A stretch of 64,000 nucleotides of DNA from Odontesthes bonariensis. Its lineage: Eukaryota; Chordata; Actinopteri; Atheriniformes; Atherinopsidae. Made by a program: the position numbers and the translations under genes. The notes under the pieces were generated by a model. It was not told the origin of the DNA. It worked only from the letters and a program-made list of their open reading frames with translations, and searched no databases. The stretch is from contig NC_134509.1 in the NCBI RefSeq assembly GCF_027942865.1, positions 34,522,197 to 34,586,196 on the forward strand, read 5' to 3'. Of this stretch, positions 57,901 through 64,000 are shown one piece after another; position 1 is the first letter of the stretch, and every line of letters starts with the position of its first letter.

Positions 57901-58184
57901 TCAGTTGTCGAATTATTTCTGCTTTTCCAATGTTATTCAGCTGCTCCCTGTTGTAAACCACATTGTTGCTATGGTAATGCATCATGACAAAAGAGTAAAA
58001 TATACAAAAGTATTGGGAAAAATTAATCCAGCTGCACAGCATCCAAGGCAGGAAGGAACAGTTGTCCAAAAAATGCAATTTCTTCCAAGAAATTTCTAAA
58101 TAAATTTAGAAAAAAAGAAAAATCTCAATGTGAGGTACAGAGCTACTCCAACGTGCTGCCACCCTCAGCAGCGCATTCTCCTAT
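54963..58184 (-). mobile_element. Near full-length jockey/L2-like LINE
   Basis: Minus-strand non-LTR retrotransposon. Its 5' end is near 58,184 (GCGCTGCTGAGGGTGGCAGC), then comes ORF2, and the 3' end reads TTTCCCTCTGGGATAAATAA followed by repeated TTGAA units at 54,963-54,998. No poly(A) but a short tandem repeat tail, as in L2/CR1/Rex-type LINEs. Confidence 0.85.
55052..58078 (-). CDS. LINE ORF2: AP endonuclease and reverse transcriptase, 1,008 aa, open
   Basis: The N-terminal basic region (KRRRRGCRAGAKRRERKKK) is followed by an APE-type endonuclease: GNVRSLANKLDEL, CFTETWL, GGGLAVLVN, AISGDFNHA and KSDHNLVF. The reverse transcriptase has NWNKAAGPDGVSPRVLK, DYRPVALTS, FFDFSSAFNTIQ, STGAPQGTVLSPFLFTLY and the catalytic KYSDDSAVVG (YSDD in place of YADD). 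The C-terminus has CVICWGSS and YRKSFLPTAI. These proteins nick target DNA and copy LINE RNA in place. No stop or frameshift was seen across 1,008 codons, so the insertion is probably recent. The true start may be downstream of the hydrophobic first 40 residues, which is unusual for this family. Confidence 0.92.
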   Translation of the reverse strand: MHFLDNCSFLPWMLCSWINFSQYFCIFYSFVMMHYHSNNVVYNREQLNNIGKAEIIRQLKPEIPLELKRRRRGCRAGAKRRERKKKFKPSLPSCIMGNVRSLANKLDELLALTRTQQEYRECSIMCFTETWLQDHIPDSSVSLPGFLTVRADRDLKSSRKRKGGGLAVLVNNRWCHPGHVTVKSRICSPDIELLAVSFRPYYLPREFTSVVLVAVYIPPSAVADTACDVISSVVAKIQTQHPNSFVAISGDFNHASLSATLPTFQQFVSCSTRENKTLDLFYTNVKDSYISKSRPPLGKSDHNLVFLCSAYKPLVQRLPVTKRTVRKWSEEAEEALQGCFDATDWISLCKPHGEDINAMTECVTDYINFCVDNTIPTRIVRCFPNNKPWITSELKELLNRKKRAFRERDRELLRSIQKQLKVKIRESKEVYRKKLESKLQRNNIRDVWSGMKKITGLKQREDRMDGSLDRANELNTFFNRFSSGTSSPSSPPVPSQRDIPPSSDPQLSCNISTSTSVMDSSASTSLSSTQSGDVAVPFASPSHFSVSRSQVKRQLERLNWNKAAGPDGVSPRVLKACAEQLCGILQHLFNLSLTQEKVPLLWKTSCLVPVPKKTHPSDINDYRPVALTSHIMKVLERLLLTHLCKQTSTYQDPLQFAYRHGVGVEDAIIHLLQQTHCHLDKAGSTVRIMFFDFSSAFNTIQPDLLSLKLQKTQVEASTITWINDYLTNRPQFVRLKNCVSNQVISSTGAPQGTVLSPFLFTLYTSDFQYKSDFCHLQKYSDDSAVVGCIRDGQEAEYRELVDRFVAWCGNNHLILNVNKTKEMILDFRRNRVRSNPVSIMGEEVEVVEEYKYLGVHVDNRLDWRHNSEAIYKKGQSRLYFLRKLRSFKVCNKMLQIFYKSVVESVISSCVICWGSSIRTRDLKRLNNLIKKAGSVLGTTVEPLETIMQRRILHKIKRIMDNPEHPLHETVIRKQSLFSQRLLQFGCKTDRYRKSFLPTAISIYNNSLI

Positions 58185-58279
58185 CGTTGGAAAGCTTAGT
58201 TTATGGCCGTTCATGTGAGCACAATAACTTAGTTTTGTAAATTTTACCAAAGCAACTGGTTTCGCCTTGCAGGGTCACA

Positions 58280-58820
58280 TATAAGGAACACATGAGGTGA
58301 ACGTCTTGGTATGTGCAAGACAACATTCAAGATTTTCGCGCTAGCTTTATGAACTTTCTGAGCAGCCGTCACAGCCCTTTTCCATCAATTTAACTCTCGT
58401 TAATCCACCTCTTAGCACAACAAACCCCAAAAACGTGTGACTGTATTGGAGCAAACAGCAACTTAAGATACAGTTCAGTGACATTGGTTCTACACAGTGA
58501 TCCCTGGCACCCTCTGGCTTTACCTCATAGGAAACTGGCAAACGAACATCTAGCTAGCCAGCCAACTTCAGTCAATATCAGCTAACTTAACAGATAATTT
58601 AGCAATAGAGGTATATACCTTCGTTTGGTCAGATTTTTTGCTCTTTTTGGCACGTGTCGACCAACAATGAAAAATAGTTGACTGGCTGCTTTTCTGTGTC
58701 CTTTTCATCTTTCCAGCCTTCTCCAACCAATCACGAGCGGCTGCGCATAATAGTAGCCTAAACAAACTTTCGGTAGAGAATGCGGGTTGGGTAATACCAA
58801 GTAGTCGGTTAGGGGGGAGG

Positions 58821-58859
<39 letters not shown>

Positions 58860-59004
58860 GGGGGGGGGGGGTACATTACAGATTATTTAAAACATACTAT
58901 CTTGAAATGAAATGAATAAAGAAAACAAACAAAATTCAGTCATTCAGAATATTTGATAATTTTATGATCTTTTTTGATCATTTGATTTGATGATATTGGG
59001 GGGG
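58280..59004. other. Spacer with (GT)n and poly-G
   Basis: (GT)n at about 58822-58856 and a G run to 58871. The sequence has no gene and ends at GGGGGG before the duplicated segment resumes. Confidence 0.6.
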
Positions 59005-59088
59005 ATAAAGGACAGTCTTTGAGTTAGGATTCAATTCAATTCAAACAAGAAAGAATGCCTTTCTCATCCCAAATTAAAAAAGACAACA
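59005..59088. repeat. Resumption of tandem-duplication copy B
   Basis: GATAAAGGACAGTCTTTGAG and the following 80 bp match copy A at 32022-32105 (with the AATTCAATTCAAACAAGAAAG run). About 60 bp of copy A between the two halves is missing here. Confidence 0.8.
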
Positions 59089-59099
59089 TGAACTCATCC

Positions 59100-59830
59100 C
59101 AACCTGTGGCGCTGCTCTGCTGGCAACATGGAGAAGGGCTCCGTTTTTTTTGGCCGTTTTTTGTCTTTCTTCAGTGGAGTAATAGTGCAGATTTATTGGA
59201 TGTCGTTTCTCATGTCCTGGGGCCTATCTTACGTGTATGGGGTGGAAATTGGCGGAGAACGGAGGCAATCGCGTTGGTGTGGCTGATCCTGTTGGGGCTA
59301 GCCACACAATGTTTGGCGGTGGACCCCACGAACAACCGCGGCCTGAGGGCGTACAGCTCTGCGGAACTACTAGGACTACGGAACAGTGGAATACCATCGG
59401 CGCCTGATCTCCTGCGGGATGTTCCCGGAGAACTGCGACGGCACCGGGGGAAGAAACACCGGCAGGCCAGGGTCAGGAAGAGAGGAAGGAGAGGCGGCAT
59501 TAGGCAGCATATTCGGTCAGCTACCAAGCTACCCTTGCCACCGATGCGCCTGTGCAATCCACGTTCCCTTAAAAACAAGTTGGATCACCTCCGTCAACAG
59601 GTAGGAGCATGCTACGAATACCGTGAATCTGGCGTTATGGCTTTTACAGAGATTTGGTTCACTAATGATATTCCTGATAACCTCATTCAACTCAAGGGTT
59701 TTTCGAATTTGCGCTTGGACAGGAATGCAAACTCCGTGGCGGGGGTGTGTGTATTTATATCAAGGACAGCTGGTGCCAAAACTTCGCTGTGAGAGACAAA
59801 ATATCAGCAAGGCCGAGCTCAATTTGTGGC
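59100..59830 (+). pseudogene. 5' fragment of a LINE: endonuclease region only
   Basis: The open frame 59055-59792 contains a hydrophobic N-terminal stretch, basic HRGKKHRQARVRKRGRR, then LCNPRSLKNKLDHL, YRESGVMAFTEIWF and LKGFSNLRLDRN, the start of a jockey/L2-like endonuclease. Near 59,745 the frame shifts (VCIYIKDSWCQNFA continues in another frame). The remainder, including reverse transcriptase, is absent. The first codons lie in the duplicated non-LINE sequence. Confidence 0.7.
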
Positions 59831-60413
59831 ACTGGCATCTAGTAGTGACACTTCCGGTGGCAGGCCACTGGGTGTCATTTGGGTGTCACTGTTTTGCTGG
59901 CAGCTGCCAGTTGGGTGTCAGTGTTTTACAGGATGTCAATGCCGGTTTTCGGCAAACTGATAACTTATACTGCCTCTTAGTAAATTATTGATTTCTAATT
60001 GTGACTCTATTGCTTATTAAACCTTATAAAACATTTAATTAAGGGATTGCATGTTCTTTAGAAACAATGTCCCAAATAGTGTTTTCTATGTATTTAACAT
60101 GCTGTAAGGAAAGAGGCATTCTACAAGTACGGTAGCTGGTTTGTAACACAACATTGATGGCTATTTTGAATTCTTACTCAGAAATTGCCCTGTGGAAGCC
60201 CCTGGCCATGCGGATGTCAGAGAATACCAGGGTTTGACATAGTTCCACAGGATACTGGTGGGTTAAAATGAGGTCAGGTTTTCGTAGTTGTAAATAAATT
60301 TTTAAGCTATACTGATTAGTGTGTGTCTCCCCCCACCTCTTTTACCGGTTGGGGAGAGGCTGCAGCAATGAAGATATATGGTTACTTTTAAATAATATAT
60401 TTATTAGCATTAC
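59831..60413. other. Spacer, no gene seen
   Basis: A short TTGGGTGTCA motif repeats at 59,866-59,920. Otherwise nothing is recognised. Confidence 0.45.
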
Positions 60414-61111
60414 TTATTCAAATCTTGCAAAAATCTTTAATCCCATGTTATCCACTATGTTGCAGCAGAACGTTTCGTAGTCCTCCTTCTGTTCAAAAAC
60501 AAATGTAAAATGTTCTGCTGGAGAGTTTTCATCCAGCTCTTCATCCCAACTCTTGAGGGCCTGAAGAGCTTCTGCTTGTTCTTGCTTGTCATAGTCCAGA
60601 ACAACAGGAAGCGTTACTCTCCCCTCAAAGTTTTGTTGTCGGCATCAGTCGGCTGCAACCTGGCTGTCAACAAGGATAGAGCTTTCCTGCAGAAAATTAT
60701 ATAGATTACTGTGGGTATTATATATGTGTATAGTGTTACCTGTTATTACAGATTGGCGATTTAGCTAACATTAAGAGATCATATTTTATTGGACATAATA
60801 ACAGTAGTGTTATATAACAAGTGTGTCGAAAACCCCAATGTCATTAAATGAACCAATTGTTTATGTATCAATTGGCTGTTGAAAAAGTTTCACCTTTTCT
60901 GTGCCTTGCTTTTGTTGTACTTTCTGATCTCTGGAAATAAAACAAAATAGGGACGGGTGTGAGCCAGTTCTACATTCTATCATGACTGTGGTATACGGTC
61001 TGCACCCACAATTGTTATTTACCCCTCATTGTCCTTGACGGTCCTCAAAAGCACCATCTCCGCTTGGTAGCGGCAAAGATTGATGCTACTTTGCAGCCAA
61101 TGGATCACAGC
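60414..61111 (-). pseudogene. 3' exons of an unidentified gene, last exon frameshifted
   Basis: Minus-strand exons: 61023-61111 (AVIHWLQSSINLCRYQAEMV), 60894-60930 (37 nt) and 60414-60686. All have AG/GT boundaries. The last exon reads SLLTARLQPTDADNKTLRGE in one frame and TLPVVLDYDKQEQAEALQAL...FTFVFEQKEDYETFCCNIVD to a TAA in another, with the shift near 60,628. No domain was recognised. The upstream exon is probably at 63939-64000, with the 61453-63645 element inserted in the intron. It could be a TE-encoded or a lineage-specific gene. Confidence 0.45.
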
Positions 61112-61493
61112 CTACAAAAAAAAAAATTAAAGAACAGCTGTTATGAAATAACAAATAAAGTCACATTTCTATGTTCATTTACGGTAATTTTTTTAATACT
61201 GTGATGTATTATTACCATGAAATCCAACTTTTGATTATTATTCTGCAATTCACATCAGCTACAAATCACACCACATAACTTAAAATTTTTTTTTTTAAAA
61301 ATGGGTGCCCAATTAAATATTTGTCTGATTTGTCGTTTTACACTTGTTTTGTTGTTTAGAAGTTATTCAGACAAGAGACCGGCTGGAGGTGTTGGAATCC
61401 ATTTGAATATTGGTACCTAATTTAATAAAACGACTCAATAGGGGGACTTTGTTTAAAGCGATACTCCGGAATTTTCGACATTGGACCTGCGAT

Positions 61494-61640
61494 GGTCTGG
61501 CGGACGCCCAGACCGGAGACGGCATAGCAGGAACAGGCGGTGGTCTGGCGGACGCCCAGACCGGAGACGGCATAGCAGGAACAGGCGGTGGTCTGGCGGA
61601 CGCCCAGACCGGAGACGGCATAGCAGGAACAGGCGGTGGT
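61494..61640. repeat. 48-bp minisatellite, three copies
   Basis: GGTCTGGCGGACGCCCAGAC recurs at 61494, 61542 and 61590, then a diverged version from 61638. Multiples of three keep all frames open, which explains the long overlapping frames here. Confidence 0.9.
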
Positions 61641-62049
61641 CTGGTTGGCACCCAGACTTCCCTCTGCGTGGCGGCAGAAGACGGCCCGGCGGACGCCCGG
61701 ACCCCCGATGACGTGGCAGCAGGCGGTGATCCGGCGGACGCCCGGACCCCCGATGACGTGGCAGCAGGCGGTGGTCTGGTTGGCACCCAGACTTCCATCT
61801 GCGTGGCGGCAGGGGGAGCCGGGGACCGTCCATCGGTCGGCCGGACATCCGGCGGGGGGGGGGAGCCCCCCCTTCAAGGGATGGATCCCAGAGATCCCCT
61901 GGGGGTGGGAGGGAGGGACCCGAAGAGGCGAGTCCATGGGTCGGGGTCCCATGGGCTCCGAGGCTTCGTCGGCCCCTGTAGCCTCTCCGTCAGGCTCTTA
62001 GTCAGGCCCGGAGGCCTCTTGGTCGGGTTCAGGCCCGGAGGCCTCTATA

Positions 62050-62530
62050 GCTGGAGCCAGCTCGGGAACGGACGGGGCCAGCTCTGGAACGGCCGGGGCC
62101 AGCTCGGGAACGGCCGGGGCCGGGGCCAGCTCGGGAACGCCCGGGGCCAGCTCGGGAACGCCCGGGGCCAGCTCGGGAACGGCCGGGGCCGGGGCCAGCT
62201 CGGGAACGGCCGGGGCCGGGGCCAGCTCGGGAACGGCCGGGGCCGGGGCCAGCTCGGGAACGGCCCGGGGCCAGCTCGGGGACGGCCCGGGGCCAGCTCG
62301 GGGACGGCCCGGGGCCAGCTCGGGGACGGCCCGGGGCCGGGGCCAGCTCTGGGACGGCCCGGGGCCGGGGCCAGCTCTGGGACGGCCCGGGGCCGGGGCC
62401 AGCTCTGGGACGGCCAGGGGCCGGGGCCAGCTCTGGGACGGCCAGGGGCCGGGGCCAGCTCTGGGACGGCCAGGGGCCGGGGCCAGCTCTGGGAACGGCC
62501 GGGGCCGGGGACAGCTCGGGGACGGCTGGG
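62050..62530. repeat. GC-rich minisatellite (24-33 bp units)
   Basis: Units of GGGGCCAGCTCGGGAACGGC and variants (AGCTCTGGGACGGCC), about seventeen copies. It encodes Pro/Gly/Ala/Arg repeats in several frames on both strands. Confidence 0.9.
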
Positions 62531-62636
62531 ACCGGCTCTGGGACTGCTGGGTTGCTGGACACTGTGGCTAATGGGTCCGGGGGCTGCGGGTGCTGGGAGT
62601 CTGAGGAAGAGGAGAGAGAGTCGCCGTACAGCTCAA

Positions 62637-62861
62637 TTACCTCGTGCGGCTCCAAGCCAAAAACGTCCAGCGAGGCATCGCGCTGCACAGTCCCGGCGTG
62701 GTTCCATACACCCTCCAGGAGGTGATTCCACTCCCGGAGCCCCCGCTTCGCCGAAAGGAAGACCAGGAGCTCCGCAGCCTGGCAAACGCGGAGTCCTGGT
62801 CAATGCTTCGCCACAGGTCCGTATAGAGGTCCCAGAACCGGTCGGAGTCCGCCGCGTCCAT
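62637..62861 (-). pseudogene. Short gag-like frame next to an LTR
   Basis: Starts MDAADSDRFWDLYTDLWRSI 17 bp downstream of the LTR on the minus strand and runs 74 codons. The place and the MD.ADSD start resemble fish Gypsy-type gag beginnings, but no nucleocapsid or pol is present. Low confidence. Confidence 0.35.
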
Positions 62862-62877
62862 ATTGGCCGGATCTTTC

Positions 62878-63328
62878 TGTCAGGTTGTGTGAGTGAGGAC
62901 ACGGATGCGGACTTTCAAAATATAACGGTTGGTTTATTAACAACAAAACAAACAACGTTCAAACTAAAGGCACGGCAAAGCCGGATTCAAAAAACGTTGC
63001 TATAAACAAAACAAAAAGAACATGGCATGGAATAAAACTTAGCTTGACAAAACGTGGAAATCATGGAAAGCAGGAATCTTGGCATGGGTTTCAAGGGTGA
63101 CGAACAACAACAACAACAAAGATCCGGCAAACTGACAGGGGAGGCAGGAAACTAAATAGAGGGCTGGGAGTGATTGGGGAGTGAGTGCAGCTGAGGAAAA
63201 AACACAGGTGACGTGAGTGAACTAATGAACAGAGTGAAGGGAAACTAAAGCATGACAAAAAACTAAACCTGGACTGAAAACAAACATAACCTAAACATGA
63301 AAACCAAAAATGAGAGTCTCTCGTGACA
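62878..63328 (-). mobile_element. LTR of an incomplete retroelement
   Basis: 451 bp starting TGTCAGGTTGTGTG and ending CTCTCGTGACA. Flanking 5-mers differ (CTTTC and CATAT), so this is not a solo LTR; the retroelement body extends to the left (minus-strand downstream) and has lost its other LTR. Confidence 0.6.
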
Positions 63329-63645
63329 CATATGATAAAAATCCATGTAATGCAAGGTCAGTTTTATTTCAAACATTACTCTATCACCACAAACCTTTAC
63401 ATCCACTGCCTGACATAATAATTGATGTGCTTTGAGTGTTTATTGAATTGGGCAAGACTGTTTTCTTGTGGCAGGCTACCAAAAGTCGATCACTTGCGCT
63501 AGCTTAGCAACAGCGACCAGTGGTTTCACAAGGGCTGCATGGAATTTAAAAAAAAAAACAAAAAAAAACATCTGTACACATTTCTTACACTCTGGTTGAC
63601 TCGGAAATGAGGTCCAATGTCGAAAATTCCGGAGTATCGCTTTAA

Positions 63646-63938
63646 GTTGGTTACTTATTCAAGTTCTCGCTAGTCAATCAAATATTCCCTTTCTTTTGCC
63701 AAGTATTTTTGCAAATCAAACACAAATATAAAACTCAAATGTTACCTATTTCACTTAATAGAATGGGTTAGTTTTATTTTTCTGATCTTTTAGAACCCGT
63801 CATCCTTGCCAGTGTTTTGTCCACTACAAATACACAGTTACTTAGAAAAGTGGTTATATGCTCAAGTCTATTCACACTTACAACCCCATGTTTTCAGTAC
63901 TTGCTTTGTCTTTTCCTGTTTTATGGACTTAATCTCAC
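63646..63938. other. Intron-like spacer
   Basis: AT-rich, between the TTAA element and the exon at the window edge. No feature seen. Confidence 0.4.
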
Positions 63939-64000
63939 CTCTGGCAGAATCACCTCTGTGATCATGCGTTGGTCTACAAGTCCACTGCCCGGAACCAAGA
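63939..64000 (-). CDS. Partial exon of the unidentified minus-strand gene
   Basis: Open through the window edge, reading LVPGSGLVDQRMITEVILPE before a GTGAGA donor at 63938. Probably the exon preceding 61023-61111. No domain recognised. Confidence 0.4.

Larger units (their letters stand above)
54635..58279. mobile_element. TA-flanked inverted-repeat element, split by a LINE
   Basis: TGTGACCCTGCAAGGCGAAA at 54635 is inverted as TTTCGCCTTGCAGGGTCACA ending at 58279, with TA on both outer sides (Tc1/mariner-type target). The LINE occupies the middle; without it the element is about 420 bp and non-coding. Confidence 0.8.
61453..63645. mobile_element. TTAA-flanked element with 35-bp perfect inverted repeats (family 3)
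   Basis: TTAAAGCGATACTCCGGAAT... at 61453-61487 is exactly inverted at 63611-63645. TTAAAGC.ATACT also begins the family 2 MITE at 14358. The 2.2-kb interior is mostly a separate insertion: an LTR, a short gag-like frame and two minisatellites. Confidence 0.85.

Noticed and set aside
58980..59004. Right end of the hAT that starts at 33992
   Set aside because: The G-rich stretch resembles the inner part of the left end but in the wrong orientation, and no inverse of CAAGGGCG or copy of GGGTTAGG is present.
61410..63005. Plus-strand 531-codon frame rich in Gly/Arg/Pro
   Set aside because: Produced by GC-rich minisatellites with unit lengths that leave all frames open, and it overlaps other long frames on both strands.

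Overview
The window looks like nuclear DNA of a ray-finned (teleost) fish. The basis is two metazoan replication-dependent histone genes, intron-containing genes with GT/AG boundaries, a tRNA-derived SINE of a type common in percomorph fishes, and dense fish-type mobile DNA (hAT, PIF/Harbinger, piggyBac/Kolobok-like TTAA elements, jockey/L2-like LINEs, solo LTRs). The species assignment is inference. No RNA genes, CRISPR arrays or prokaryotic features were seen.

Region by region. 1-4.1 kb: histone H2B and H4 genes, both on the minus strand, each with its 3' stem-loop, separated by a hAT insertion with a perfect 8-bp target-site duplication (TSD). 4.9-18 kb: mostly non-coding, with several TTAA-flanked miniature elements, a SINE, an internally deleted piggyBac-like element, a 2.2-kb hAT with a perfect TSD, and the 3' exons of a minus-strand SANT/Myb-like gene containing a tandem exon duplication. 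18.2-24.0 kb: a PIF/Harbinger element carrying decayed transposase and Myb-like genes, with a hAT inserted in the transposase, followed by a solo LTR with a 5-bp TSD. 24.4-26.3 kb: a single-exon hAT transposase ORF (644 aa), fully open. 27.3-29.1 kb: a LINE fragment and a decayed multi-exon C2H2 gene of unknown function.

31-59 kb is a nest of insertions. A ~2-kb tandem duplication is broken in its second copy at 33,991 and resumes near 59,005. Between these points lie a rearranged hAT of ZMYM1 type, a TTAA-bounded (Kolobok-like, THAP-encoding) element, and inside that a 15,249-bp Ginger-type DNA transposon at 36,938-52,186. The Ginger element has TGT...ACA ends, a 4-bp TSD (GACT) and long inverted repeats containing arrays of ~176-bp hairpin units. 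It carries a minus-strand, intron-rich gene set for a retroviral-type integrase, a 21-bp-repeat-encoded Thr/Ser/Pro/Ala linker, a Ulp1/C48 cysteine protease and a C-terminal PHD finger. This is the most notable system in the window. Further right, a full-length jockey/L2-like LINE sits inside a TA-flanked element.

59-64 kb: a 3'-truncated LINE endonuclease fragment, exons of an unidentified minus-strand gene that runs off the window, and a TTAA-flanked element with 35-bp perfect inverted repeats that contains an LTR and two GC-rich minisatellites. Apart from the histones and possibly two small multi-exon genes, almost everything here is of mobile-element origin.
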